From: an uncultured Ulvibacter sp.
GTDB lineage: Bacteria; Bacteroidota; Bacteroidia; Flavobacteriales; Flavobacteriaceae
Direction: 5' to 3'
Assembly (NCBI GenBank): GCA_938083445.1
Contig: CALKCP010000010.1
Coordinates: 1-64,000, forward strand
Length of the DNA stretch: 64,000 bases
The position numbers and the translations under genes are program-made. Below the pieces are notes generated by a model. It was not told the origin of the DNA. It saw only the letters and a program-made list of their open reading frames with translations, and ran no database searches. Below, piece after piece: positions 7,318-15,864 of this stretch; positions within the stretch are counted from its first letter, which is position 1, and every line of letters begins with the position of its first letter.

Positions 7318-8955
7318 ATGAAACGTCAATTTAGACTAGTAACTTATTTTATATCAGCTACTTGCGCCTTACTAGTTCTTTTTTCTTGTACCAACGCTAC
7401 TACGTCCAACCGTGATCATCTCGTTTTTCGATACAACGAGCATAGTAATATTCCAACTCTTGATCCAGCATTTGCTCGAAACCCCCAAAGTATTTGGCCT
7501 GCAAATCAATTATTTAATGGATTGGTTCAATTAGATGATGCTCTCAATATTATACCCGATATCGCTAAAAGTTGGACCGTTAATGACTCAACTAACACCT
7601 ATACTTTCAATTTAAGATCTGATGTCTATTTTCATAAAAATAAAGTATTTAAGAATACTGAAACCACCAAATTAGACTCTACTAGAACTGTTATTGCTTC
7701 CGACTTTAGTTACAGTTTTGATCGATTAATCGACGAAAAAGTTGCGTCTTCAGGGAGCTGGGTGCTTCAAAATGTTCATTCCTATCGGGCCGAAAACGAC
7801 ACGACATTTAGCGTACAGTTAAAACGGCCATTTCCTGCTTTTCTAGGATTGTTATCTATGCGGTATTGCTCTGTTGTGGCAAAAGAGGCTGTCGAGTTCT
7901 ATGGAAGTGAATTCCGAAGAAATCCAGTTGGAACAGGGCCTTTTAAATTTCAACTTTGGGAAGAAAATATAAAATTAGTACTTCGGAAAAACCCTCTATA
8001 TTTTGAAAAGGACTCTGAAGGAAACCAACTTCCGTATCTAGAGTCGATTGCAGTCACTTTCTTGCCAGACAAACAGAGTGAGTTTCTTCAATTAGTACAA
8101 GGTAAAATTGATTTTATTTCAGGTTTAGATAGTTCGTATAAGGATGAATTAGTCACCACAAAAGGGCAATTACAAGACAAATACAAAGACCAATTAAAAT
8201 TGGTGACGGGGCCGTATTTAAATACGGAATATCTAGGGTTTTTCATGGAATCCAAATCGCCTGAAATTAAATCTAAAACGCTACGGAAAGCAATAAATTA
8301 CGGCTTTGACAGGGTGAAAATGGTCACTTATTTGAGAAATGGAATGGGCATTCCGGCCATACATGGTTTTATACCTAAAGGTTTGCCTGGGTTTGATGCT
8401 ATTGATGGTTTCACATATCAACCAAAAAAAGCGAGAGATTTAGTTGCCCAATACAAAGCGGAAACTGGTGATGAGTTTCCAGAAATTAGCATAGGTACGA
8501 ATAGTCAATATTTAGACTTATGCGAGTACATTCAGAGAGAATTACAGAAAATAGGAATAGCCGTGACTATCGAGGTAGTTCCTCCTTCCACCCTAAGACA
8601 GTTAAAGTCTAGTGGCGAACTGGATGTATTTAGAGCTAGTTGGGTAGCAGATTATCCTGATGCAGAAAATTACCTTTCACTCTTTTACAGCCCAAATTTT
8701 ACTCCTAATGGACCTAATTACACCCATTACAAAAATGAGGTTTTTGATAGTTTATATGTAAAAGCACAATCCATATCGAATATTGAAAAAAGAAAACTGT
8801 TGTATATAAAAATGGATTCTTTAGTGATAAATGAGGCGCCTGTAATACCGCTATTTTATGATATGGCGGTTCGCTTTGTGAATAAAAAGGTAACAGGCTT
8901 GGGCATCAATCCACAGAATTTTTTAGTGCTAAAACGGGTTAAAAAATCTAAATAA
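7318..8955 (+). CDS. Extracytoplasmic peptide-binding lipoprotein (SBP family 5)
   Basis: A 545-residue solute-binding protein of the DppA/OppA type. The signal peptide ends in a lipobox (LLVLFSC, Cys24), so it is an outer- or inner-leaflet lipoprotein. The mature part has the family hallmarks: the N-terminal PTLDPAFARNP segment, a NPVGTGPFKFQLWEENIKL motif near residue 200, and the C-terminal domain with ELDVFRASWVADYPDAENYL. Length is normal (about 530-550). No permease or ATPase genes are near, so it is an orphan binding protein. Its stop is only 4 nt before the ECF sigma gene, suggesting it is the first gene of that operon and shares the promoter at 7263. Confidence 0.88.
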   Translation: MKRQFRLVTYFISATCALLVLFSCTNATTSNRDHLVFRYNEHSNIPTLDPAFARNPQSIWPANQLFNGLVQLDDALNIIPDIAKSWTVNDSTNTYTFNLRSDVYFHKNKVFKNTETTKLDSTRTVIASDFSYSFDRLIDEKVASSGSWVLQNVHSYRAENDTTFSVQLKRPFPAFLGLLSMRYCSVVAKEAVEFYGSEFRRNPVGTGPFKFQLWEENIKLVLRKNPLYFEKDSEGNQLPYLESIAVTFLPDKQSEFLQLVQGKIDFISGLDSSYKDELVTTKGQLQDKYKDQLKLVTGPYLNTEYLGFFMESKSPEIKSKTLRKAINYGFDRVKMVTYLRNGMGIPAIHGFIPKGLPGFDAIDGFTYQPKKARDLVAQYKAETGDEFPEISIGTNSQYLDLCEYIQRELQKIGIAVTIEVVPPSTLRQLKSSGELDVFRASWVADYPDAENYLSLFYSPNFTPNGPNYTHYKNEVFDSLYVKAQSISNIEKRKLLYIKMDSLVINEAPVIPLFYDMAVRFVNKKVTGLGINPQNFLVLKRVKKSK

Positions 8956-8959
8956 ATAG

Positions 8960-9481
8960 ATGACATTTGAAGACATTTATAAAACTTATAAAGATTTAGT
9001 TTATAACCTTTCGTTGCAATACATTCAAAATATTGAGGAAGCTGAAGAAATTACCCAAGATGTATTTCTCACGGTCTACAAAAGCCTATACTCCTTCAAA
9101 AAAAAATCGTCTGTAAAAACATGGCTGTACCGCATTACAGTGAATAAATCTCTGGACTACATAAAGGCTAAACAGCGAGATAAACGACGAGCTATAACCA
9201 ATACATTAAGTTCGGAAGCATATGGCAATCACATTGAAATAGCTAATTTTAATCACCCAGGAGTTGCACTAGAACAAAAAGAAGCAATTGCTGCAATTTT
9301 CGCTACTCTTAATAAACTACCGGATCAACAGAAAACAGCAATCATTCTATTAAAAATTGAAGGTTTGTCGCAAGTTGAAGCCTCGGAGGTAATGAAAATT
9401 AGTCCAAAAGCTATAGAGTCCTTATTCCAAAGAGCTAAAAAGAATTTGAAGAATTTATTACACAAAAGCGAAGGAAAATGA
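8960..9481 (+). CDS. ECF-type RNA polymerase sigma factor
   Basis: A 173-residue sigma-70 family factor with only regions 2 and 4. Region 2 (about 5-75) includes EAEEITQDVFLTVYKSLYSF and the WLYRITVNKSLDY core of 2.3/2.4. Region 4 (about 118-170) has LPDQQKTAIILLKIEGLS and the helix-turn-helix with SPKAIESLFQRAKKNL. Followed after 22 nt by a one-helix membrane protein and then a periplasmic metal-sensor-like protein, this matches the order sigma, anti-sigma, sensor seen functionally in CnrH/CnrY/CnrX of Cupriavidus. I infer that it is held at the membrane until a periplasmic signal frees it. Target promoters are unknown. Confidence 0.92.
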   Translation: MTFEDIYKTYKDLVYNLSLQYIQNIEEAEEITQDVFLTVYKSLYSFKKKSSVKTWLYRITVNKSLDYIKAKQRDKRRAITNTLSSEAYGNHIEIANFNHPGVALEQKEAIAAIFATLNKLPDQQKTAIILLKIEGLSQVEASEVMKISPKAIESLFQRAKKNLKNLLHKSEGK

Positions 9482-9503
9482 ATAAAACGTCGTCTAAAAA
9501 GAT

Positions 9504-9752
9504 ATGAAAGAGCCTCTTAACTTATTCGAAAACATAAAAAAAGTAAAGGCTCCTGAGGAGCTTTACGTGAAAATAGAGTCTAGAGTAAAACAACAGCATG
9601 TTTCTTGGAGCCTAGCAACGGCCGTGGCAGCTGTATTTACTTGTCTTATAATTAGTGAGATATACCTTATTCAAACTACCTCGGACGCAAATAAACTAGC
9701 GACCCTTGAATTGGTTTTACCACAAAATAATAATCTACTATACAATGAATAA
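9504..9752 (+). CDS. Small one-helix membrane protein, candidate anti-sigma factor
   Basis: An 82-residue protein: about 30 charged residues on the cytoplasmic side (PEELYVKIESRVKQQ), one membrane helix (about residues 35-57), and a short periplasmic tail of about 25 residues. It has no zinc-binding HxxxCxxC motif. The size and layout fit minimal anti-sigma factors such as CnrY (about 95 residues). The 3-prime end overlaps the sensor gene by 8 nt, so the two are translationally coupled. I do not recognise a named family; the role is inferred from position between a sigma factor and a periplasmic sensor. Confidence 0.6.
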   Translation: MKEPLNLFENIKKVKAPEELYVKIESRVKQQHVSWSLATAVAAVFTCLIISEIYLIQTTSDANKLATLELVLPQNNNLLYNE

Positions 9753-10227
9753 GAAATACTTTTTAATTATCATTATAATAGGTCTATTACTCTCTAACCT
9801 GCTGCTAATAGGATTTATTAACTCTCAGAAAAAAGAAAAAAGACAGGGTCCAATACAGCCTAAAAACATAATCATTGATAGGCTTCATTTTAATGAAAAT
9901 CAGGTTTTAGCGTACGAACTTCTTGTTAAAAATCATTTGAATAAGGTGCAACCAAAAGATCGTGAAATCAGAGATGCCAAGAACGCACTATATCGGCAAC
10001 TTCTCTTCGTAAGTAATGAAGTGACTGTAGATTCGCTAACCACAAGAATTTCACTTATTCAAAAGCAAATTGAGCATATACACTATGATCACTTCAAGGA
10101 TATTAAAGAACTGTGCTGGCCTGAACAAGAAGAAGCATATGTTACACTTCTTGACGACTTAGCGCATATTTTCTCCATAAAAAGACCTAAAAGGAATCGA
10201 AAGAACGGTTTGAAGAGCCCTAAATAA
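9745..10227 (+). CDS. Periplasmic heavy-metal sensor (CnrX/CpxP/Spy-like)
   Basis: A 160-residue protein with an N-terminal membrane anchor (about 5-25) and a helical periplasmic domain ending in a Lys/Arg-rich tail. The Bacteroidota heavy-metal-sensor signature is present: HIHYDHFKDI (His111, His113, His116) followed by ELCWPEQEEAYVTLLDD (Cys124). Several His and one Cys could bind Cu, Ni or Zn, as His residues do in CnrX. The ATG at 9745 overlaps the preceding stop; a longer frame from a TTG at 9706 lacks a signal-like start and is rejected. The downstream MbnP gene starts 1 nt after the stop. The metal is not identifiable from sequence. Confidence 0.8.
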   Translation: MNKKYFLIIIIIGLLLSNLLLIGFINSQKKEKRQGPIQPKNIIIDRLHFNENQVLAYELLVKNHLNKVQPKDREIRDAKNALYRQLLFVSNEVTVDSLTTRISLIQKQIEHIHYDHFKDIKELCWPEQEEAYVTLLDDLAHIFSIKRPKRNRKNGLKSPK

Positions 10228-10228
10228 T

Positions 10229-10921
10229 ATGAAACATTGTTGTATTTTAATTTTATTTCTGATCTCTTTTACTTCTCAGTCTCAAAACGATCCTGAACTA
10301 ATTCAAATAAACCCCTTGTTTAATAATGAACATCTCGAGTTAAATAAGCCATATTTTTTAGCTTCAGTCAACGACAGTATTAAAATAGAAACCTTAAAGT
10401 TTTTTATTTCAAATGTGCAATTTTTTCAGGATGAGAAACTGATTGATTCGCTTTCTAAAAAACAGCACTTGATCGATTTAGAAAAAGAAAAGTCATTGCA
10501 AATAGAGATGAGCAGGAGCAACAGATTAAGGTATAATATGATTAAATTTAGCGTTGGCATTGATAGTATTACGAATGTTTCTGGAGTTTTTGGAGGTGAC
10601 TTAGACCCAACAAACGGTATGTATTGGACTTGGCAAAGCGGTTATGTCAATTTTAAATTAGAAGGCAAATCGGAGGCTTGTAGCGCTCGGAATAATTTTT
10701 TTCAATATCATCTTGGAGGGTATCAGGCTCCATACAAAACAATTAGCAACATAGAATTAAAGGTCTCCCAACAAAATTTAATAGTCATTAATTTTAAGAT
10801 TGATGCTTTTTTAAATGGCATTGATTTGGCAAAATCACATAGTGTCATGAGTCCAAACGACACTGCAGTTGCACTTTCTAAAAGATTTCAAAAAATCATA
10901 ACCATAGGAGATGAAAAATAG
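10229..10921 (+). CDS. MbnP-family copper-associated periplasmic protein
   Basis: A 230-residue secreted protein with signal peptide (about 1-18). The MbnP family signature FGGDLDPTNGMYWTWQSGYVNF is present around residues 121-142, with Trp133 and Trp135. In Methylosinus trichosporium OB3b a tryptophan of MbnP is converted to kynurenine by the partner di-heme enzyme MbnH, and the modified protein binds copper. This gene lies directly between the metal sensor (1-nt gap) and the MbnH-like gene (11-nt overlap). Which Trp would be modified cannot be told from sequence alone. No methanobactin precursor gene is visible nearby, so the pair here works outside a methanobactin operon. Confidence 0.85.
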   Translation: MKHCCILILFLISFTSQSQNDPELIQINPLFNNEHLELNKPYFLASVNDSIKIETLKFFISNVQFFQDEKLIDSLSKKQHLIDLEKEKSLQIEMSRSNRLRYNMIKFSVGIDSITNVSGVFGGDLDPTNGMYWTWQSGYVNFKLEGKSEACSARNNFFQYHLGGYQAPYKTISNIELKVSQQNLIVINFKIDAFLNGIDLAKSHSVMSPNDTAVALSKRFQKIITIGDEK

Positions 10922-11942
10922 CCGTTCTTATGTAATTCTTGTAGTTCTCATCGCAACGGCTTTTGGATTCTCAAAATATCAAGACCTTCAGTACCCCGAT
11001 TATTTTCCTGTTCCTGAATATAATTTTGATAACAACCGTCTTTCCGACGAAGGAATAGAACTCGGAAGAAATCTATTTTATGATCCTATTTTATCAAGAG
11101 ACAATAGCGTTTCATGTGCATCCTGCCACTCGCCATATAATGCTTTCGCTCATACCGATCACGATTTAAGTCATGGTATTGATGATCAAATTGGGACCCG
11201 GAATGCTCCTGCACTGTTTAACTTAGCTTGGCAAAAGTCTTTTATGTGGGATGGCGCAATTAATCATCTGGATATGCAAGCCTTAGCCCCTATTAGCCAC
11301 TCAGGTGAAATGGATGAAAGCATACAAAATGTAGTGTTAAAACTGCAACAAAAAGAACGGTACTTACATTTGTTTAAAGAGGCATTTGGCGATACACCTA
11401 TTAGCGGTGCACATGTTTTAAAAGCCTTATCACAATTTCAATTGACTCTTATTTCAGCTAATTCAAAGTACGATAAGGTAAAGCATGGCAGTGATCTTTT
11501 CAATGAGCAGGAAAACAAGGGCTACGCTCTGTTTAAAGCAAACTGTAACTCCTGTCATACCGAACCCCTTTTTTCAAATTATAGTTTTGCCAACAACGGA
11601 CTTATCGTGGACACTACTTTAAATGACTTCGGAAAGTATGCAATAACCAAACAAAGCAAGGACAGCCTCTTATTTAAAGTTCCAAGCTTACGGAATTTGA
11701 AGTTTTCAAGCCCGTATATGCACGATGGAAGGTTTCGGAGGTTGAATGAGGTATTGAATCATTATACTTCAGAAATAATAAACACTGAAACATTAGACCC
11801 TCAATTTGAACAATCGATTGCCTTATCTTCAAATGACAAGGCAGACCTGATGGCTTTTTTACAGACACTCAACGATACTGACTTTGTTTTTGATCCAAAA
11901 CATCAATTTCCTTTAAATAAATCGAAAAACCCGAAAGAATAA
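10911..11942 (+). CDS. Di-heme cytochrome-c-peroxidase-like enzyme (MbnH type)
   Basis: A 343-residue periplasmic protein of the bacterial di-heme peroxidase/MauG superfamily. Two heme-c motifs are present: CASCH (Cys69, Cys72, His73) and CNSCH (Cys212, Cys215, His216). FMWDGAINHLDMQALAPI and SPYMHDGRFRRLNEVLNHY are also typical of the family. An N-terminal hydrophobic stretch (about 7-20) is the export signal. Placement overlapping an MbnP gene identifies it as the MbnH-type member, which forms a bis-Fe(IV)-like state and oxidises a Trp of MbnP, rather than a detoxifying peroxidase. It needs a cytochrome c maturation system encoded elsewhere. It ends 52 nt before the HxlR gene. Confidence 0.88.
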   Translation: MKNSRSYVILVVLIATAFGFSKYQDLQYPDYFPVPEYNFDNNRLSDEGIELGRNLFYDPILSRDNSVSCASCHSPYNAFAHTDHDLSHGIDDQIGTRNAPALFNLAWQKSFMWDGAINHLDMQALAPISHSGEMDESIQNVVLKLQQKERYLHLFKEAFGDTPISGAHVLKALSQFQLTLISANSKYDKVKHGSDLFNEQENKGYALFKANCNSCHTEPLFSNYSFANNGLIVDTTLNDFGKYAITKQSKDSLLFKVPSLRNLKFSSPYMHDGRFRRLNEVLNHYTSEIINTETLDPQFEQSIALSSNDKADLMAFLQTLNDTDFVFDPKHQFPLNKSKNPKE

Positions 11943-11994
11943 AAAAATAGTGTCGTCTAATACTACAAACCTATAATGATTAAAAAATCTATAA

Positions 11995-12444
11995 ATGTTG
12001 AGTGAAAAACCAAAACATACCTGTGCAATTGCCAAATCGATTAATGTTCTAGGTGATAAATGGTCGCTCCTAATATTGAGGGATGTCATTTGCCATAAAA
12101 AGGCAAGATTTAAGGAGTTCAGAAATTCGAAAGAAAAAATTGCAACTAATATTCTAACAAATAGGCTCTCTTCTCTCACGGAAGCCGGACTTATTAGAAA
12201 GTTAGACCCGTCAGGAACAAAAAAAAGCACTCGTTATATAGCTACTGATAAAGGAATTGAAACTCTGCCTATAATCGTTAAACTGTTTCTCTTCTCTATA
12301 GAGTCAATCGATGAACAATTTTTGAATGAGTCTCAAATAAATATCAAACATCAGATTACCTCCGACTCTGCTCTATTTGAAGAAAATAGAAAGAAAGAGT
12401 ATCTAGCCTTTCGAGGCGAGTTAGAAAAGGGACTAACTAAATAA
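11995..12444 (+). CDS. HxlR-family winged-helix regulator
   Basis: A 149-residue transcription factor. TCAIAKSINVLGDKWSLLILRDV is the HxlR hallmark region (residues 9-31), followed by RFKEFRNSKEKIATNILTNRL (recognition helix) and a wing around KLDPSGTKKSTRY. Cys10 and Cys33 are present. In redox-sensing members of this family (for example YodB and HypR) an N-terminal cysteine senses quinones, diamide or hypochlorite. The C-terminal 40 residues after the winged helix are an extension. It lies 52 nt after the MbnH gene on the same strand, but a link to that operon is only positional. The target is unknown. Confidence 0.87.
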   Translation: MLSEKPKHTCAIAKSINVLGDKWSLLILRDVICHKKARFKEFRNSKEKIATNILTNRLSSLTEAGLIRKLDPSGTKKSTRYIATDKGIETLPIIVKLFLFSIESIDEQFLNESQINIKHQITSDSALFEENRKKEYLAFRGELEKGLTK

Positions 12445-12649
12445 ACCCGATACAATTTCTGAAAGTCTACAAACACTAGCTATTTCGTTATCGACTCCAG
12501 TTGTCTATTTTTTAAAAATCAATTAGGAACATTTAGAAGCACCCAAAAAGTTCTTAAAGAATTAGAATCTATTACAGATATCACAATGCTCAAGAGAAGT
12601 CTATTTTTCTGAAGCATTTTTTTTATCTTGCCTCCCATCTTTATTTATT
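12445..12649. other. Intergenic region between HxlR gene and recR
   Basis: A 205-nt gap. A forward frame stays open from 12463 to a TGA at 12612 (49 codons) but has no start near its beginning and matches no family I know; it could be chance or a decayed gene end. No terminator or clear -7 box was seen. Confidence 0.3.
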
Positions 12650-13270
12650 ATGGATTTCTCGTCAAAACTATTAGAAAATGCTGTTAATGAAATGTCTCAG
12701 TTGCCAGGTATTGGTAAGCGAACGGCACTTAGATTGATGCTTCATTTGCTGAAACAGCCAAAAGAACAAACCCAAGGGCTTTCTAAGAGCCTTCAGCAAA
12801 TGCGCGATGAAATTAATTTCTGCATTAATTGTAATAATATAAGTGATACAGAACGCTGCGAAATATGCGCAAACCCAAGTAGAAATGAAGAAATCGTTTG
12901 TGTAGTGGAAGACATTAGGGACGTTATGGCTATCGAAAACACGAGTCAGTACCGGGGACATTATCATGTATTGGGAGGTAAGATTTCGCCCATGGATGGA
13001 ATAGGGCCAAGTGAATTAAATATAACGAGCCTTGTAGAAAAGGCAAAGGCAGGAGTTATCAATGAGATCATTTTTGCGCTGAGCTCAACCTTGGAAGGTG
13101 ACACCACCAACTTTTATATTTTTAAGCAAATTGAGCCATACGACGTTATAACAACAACAATTGCTAGAGGTATTTCGGTTGGAGATGAATTGGAATATGC
13201 TGACGAGATCACCTTGGGAAGAAGTATTTTAAACCGAATACCGTTTGAAAATTCATTAAAGAGTTCATAA
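12650..13270 (+). CDS. recR: Recombination protein RecR
   Basis: A 206-residue DNA-binding ring protein that works with RecF/RecO in loading RecA at gaps. The N-terminal helix-hairpin-helix is [17 protein letters not shown] (about 18-34). The zinc motif is [16 protein letters not shown] (about 58-73), followed by a Toprim domain starting [14 protein letters not shown] and containing [15 protein letters not shown]. Length is normal for the family. It is followed after 1 nt by a glycosyltransferase gene, a neighbour order common in Bacteroidota, so both are probably one transcript. Confidence 0.97.
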   Translation: MDFSSKLLENAVNEMSQLPGIGKRTALRLMLHLLKQPKEQTQGLSKSLQQMRDEINFCINCNNISDTERCEICANPSRNEEIVCVVEDIRDVMAIENTSQYRGHYHVLGGKISPMDGIGPSELNITSLVEKAKAGVINEIIFALSSTLEGDTTNFYIFKQIEPYDVITTTIARGISVGDELEYADEITLGRSILNRIPFENSLKSS

Positions 13271-13271
13271 T

Positions 13272-14393
13272 TTGAAAATATCAGTCATTATTCTAAATTA
13301 CAATGTTCGTTATTTTCTCGAGCAATGCATTTTAAGTGTTGAGTCGGGTCTAAAATATTTGGACGGTGAAATTATTGTAATTGATAATAACTCCAAGGAC
13401 GATAGTTGTGAAATGGTAAAGCAACGTTTTCCTCATATTACCTTACTTCAGAATAAAGAAAATGTCGGGTTTAGTAAAGCAAATAATCAAGCCGTTGCTG
13501 TGGCAAAAGGAGAATACATTTGTATTTTAAATCCCGATACAGCTGTACAAGAAAACACCTTTAAAAAATGTATCGATTATGCCGAAACGATCGATAATAT
13601 AGGAGCCCTTGGAGTTCATCTAATGGATGGGACAGGTAATTTTCTTCCTGAAAGCAAAAGAAACATCCCCACGCCAAAAGTGTCATTACTTAAGTTATTG
13701 GGTTTTGAAAAAAAATACTATGCAGACCATGTTTCTGAAAGGGGTAATGGACCTATTGAAGTTTTGGTGGGAGCCTTTATGTTTATCAAACGAAGTGTAT
13801 ATGATGAGGTGAATGGATTTGACGAAGATTATTTTATGTATGGTGAAGATATTGATTTGTCGTATAAGATTAATAATGCTGGCTACCAGAATTATTATTT
13901 AGGTTCCGTAAACGTCTTGCATTATAAAGGAGAGAGTACGGCGAAAGATCGAGTCTATTTCGACCGCTTCTACAATGCCATGCTTATTTTTTATAAAAAG
14001 CATCTTTCTCATAATTTATTTTTAAGCTTTTCGGTAAACGTGGCTGTTGCAATAGCAAAAGTTATTCAAATATCTAGAGGAAATAGAAAAGAAATTCCGG
14101 CAGCAAAAATCGAAAAAGCTTTTGTTTTTACAGAAGATTTAAATGTGTATAGAAAGCTTTCAGAAAAGATGGAAATTGAGCTTAGAAATTCATCGAAATC
14201 ACTCTTCGAGGATGGTAGCTTAAAAAACTGTCTCTTTATATTTGATGTTAATTATATGCCATATTCTCAAATTTTTTCCGTGATGTCAAAATTTAAGAAC
14301 AGAAACAATCAATTCCGTATTTGTCCGCCGCTGTCTAACTTCACAGTTGGCAGTGATAAAAGCGATGAAAATGGCAGTGTCACTGTTTTTTAG
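13272..14393 (+). CDS. Glycosyltransferase family 2 with C-terminal extension
   Basis: A 373-residue GT-A fold enzyme. The N-terminus ISVIILNYNVRYFLEQCI, VIDNNSKDDS, and NPDTAVQ (DxD-like) are standard GT2 motifs; EDIDLSYKINNAGY is the acceptor-site region. Catalysis is expected on the cytoplasmic face, transferring a sugar to a lipid-linked or polysaccharide acceptor. About 90 residues after the GT domain form an unassigned extension rich in Lys/Glu that may be a separate small domain. The start is TTG at 13272, directly at the typical MKISVII N-terminus and 1 nt after recR. Acceptor and donor are unknown. Confidence 0.88.
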   Translation: MKISVIILNYNVRYFLEQCILSVESGLKYLDGEIIVIDNNSKDDSCEMVKQRFPHITLLQNKENVGFSKANNQAVAVAKGEYICILNPDTAVQENTFKKCIDYAETIDNIGALGVHLMDGTGNFLPESKRNIPTPKVSLLKLLGFEKKYYADHVSERGNGPIEVLVGAFMFIKRSVYDEVNGFDEDYFMYGEDIDLSYKINNAGYQNYYLGSVNVLHYKGESTAKDRVYFDRFYNAMLIFYKKHLSHNLFLSFSVNVAVAIAKVIQISRGNRKEIPAAKIEKAFVFTEDLNVYRKLSEKMEIELRNSSKSLFEDGSLKNCLFIFDVNYMPYSQIFSVMSKFKNRNNQFRICPPLSNFTVGSDKSDENGSVTVF

Positions 14394-14425
14394 ATAAATT
14401 AAATCAAATCCGAGCTTTTTTTAAC

Positions 14426-14433
14426 TAATTTTG
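14426..14433 (+). promoter_or_regulatory. -7 element of the E2 gene
   Basis: TAATTTTG is a perfect TAnnTTTG box 38 nt before the ATG at 14472. No good TTG is seen at the usual distance upstream. Confidence 0.45.
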
Positions 14434-14471
14434 CGTCGACTTAATATTGAATAAATATCGAAAAGTAGGTT

Positions 14472-15782
14472 ATGGCAAAATTTGAATTGAAACTTCCAAA
14501 GATGGGTGAAAGTGTAGCGGAAGCTACATTAACTAATTGGCTCAAAAATGTTGGAGATTCTATCGAAGCAGACGAAGCAGTTCTTGAAATAGCAACAGAC
14601 AAGGTGGATAGTGAAGTTCCAAGTGAAGTGGATGGTATTTTGGTAGAGCGATTGTTTGAAATAGATGATGTCATTCAAGTTGGTCAAACGATTGCTGTGA
14701 TTGAAACGAACTCTGACGCCGCGGCAAGTACTAAAGTTGAGGTTGCTCTAGATACTCCTTCGCCTACTGTTATTGAAAAAATTGAAGCGCCTATTGTTTC
14801 AACTGTAGCTACTGAAACGGCGACTATCTCAAATTCAGAAGAACGGTTTTATTCTCCCTTAGTAAAAAATATAGCCGCAGCAGAGGGTATCCCTCAAGGT
14901 GAACTTGACGCCATCGCTGGATCTGGAAAGGATGGCAGAGTAACCAAGAATGATATACTAGCATACATAAAAAATCGTGGTGCTAAGGTTGCCGATTCTG
15001 GAACCAAACACACAGAAAAAACAGACACAGCCGCCAAATCTGCTGTTGTGACAAAAGCTGTCTCCATCAATGGAGGAGACGAAATTATTGAAATGACCAG
15101 AATGGGTAAACTCGTTGCACATCATATGGTTGAAAGTATTCAAACTTCAGCACATGTGCAGTCATTTATCGAAGCGGATGTAACCAAGATATGGAATTGG
15201 CGTAAGAAAGTGAAAGACGCCTTTATGAATCGTGAGGGCGAAAACCTCACCTTTACACCAATATTTATGGAAGCTGTAGCTAAGGCTATCAAGGACTTCC
15301 CAATGATAAATATTTCAGTTGAAGGCGATACTATTATAAAGAAAAAGAATATCAATTTAGGGATGGCTGCCGCTCTAGGGAATGGAGACTTGATCGTTCC
15401 AGTTATTAAAAATGCCGATCAACTTAATTTAGTTGGGATGAGTAAGGCTGTTAACGACCTCGCAAGAAGAGCAAGAGAGAATACATTGAAACCGGATGAT
15501 GTTCAAGGTGGCACCTATACAGTCACCAATGTTGGAACTTTTGGCAGTATCATGGGAACTCCAATTATCAATCAGCCACAGGTCGCTATTTTAGCTCTTG
15601 GAGCTATCCGTAAAGTGCCTGCAGTTATAGAAACTGAAGAGGGAGATTTTATTGGGATTCGCTATAAAATGTATTTATCACATAGCTACGATCACAGGGT
15701 TGTGAACGGGGCGTTGGGTGGACAGTTTGTAAAGAGAGTCGTAACGTATTTAGAGGCCTGGGATTCAAATCGAGAGATTTAA
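14472..15782 (+). CDS. 2-oxo acid dehydrogenase E2 (dihydrolipoyl acyltransferase)
   Basis: A 436-residue acyltransferase core of a 2-oxo acid dehydrogenase complex. One lipoyl domain (1-77) has the lipoyl lysine Lys44 in IATDKVDSEV. An E1/E3-binding domain (about 127-165, YSPLVKNIAAAEGI..GRVTKNDIL) and a catalytic domain (about 205-436) follow. The catalytic HxxxDG motif reads HRVVNG here (His408, Asn412), with Asn for Asp. As I recall, this variant also occurs in other Bacteroidota E2 proteins. Sequence style suggests the branched-chain or a general 2-oxo acid complex rather than succinyl transferase, but the substrate cannot be fixed. E1 and E3 genes are not adjacent. Confidence 0.88.
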   Translation: MAKFELKLPKMGESVAEATLTNWLKNVGDSIEADEAVLEIATDKVDSEVPSEVDGILVERLFEIDDVIQVGQTIAVIETNSDAAASTKVEVALDTPSPTVIEKIEAPIVSTVATETATISNSEERFYSPLVKNIAAAEGIPQGELDAIAGSGKDGRVTKNDILAYIKNRGAKVADSGTKHTEKTDTAAKSAVVTKAVSINGGDEIIEMTRMGKLVAHHMVESIQTSAHVQSFIEADVTKIWNWRKKVKDAFMNREGENLTFTPIFMEAVAKAIKDFPMINISVEGDTIIKKKNINLGMAAALGNGDLIVPVIKNADQLNLVGMSKAVNDLARRARENTLKPDDVQGGTYTVTNVGTFGSIMGTPIINQPQVAILALGAIRKVPAVIETEEGDFIGIRYKMYLSHSYDHRVVNGALGGQFVKRVVTYLEAWDSNREI

Positions 15783-15864
15783 AAAGCAAGTGTCGCCAAG
15801 GTTTTTCTAAGCAGAACGGGTGATAATAGTAATAAATGATACCTTTATATCAATAGCCAAACCA

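Noticed and set aside
7258-7329. N-terminal extension of MtaB
   Set aside because: It overlaps the start of the divergent peptide-binding protein and both promoters; MtaB homology begins at the ATG at 7257.
12463-12612. 49-codon open stretch before recR
   Set aside because: No start codon near its beginning and no recognisable family; too short to call.
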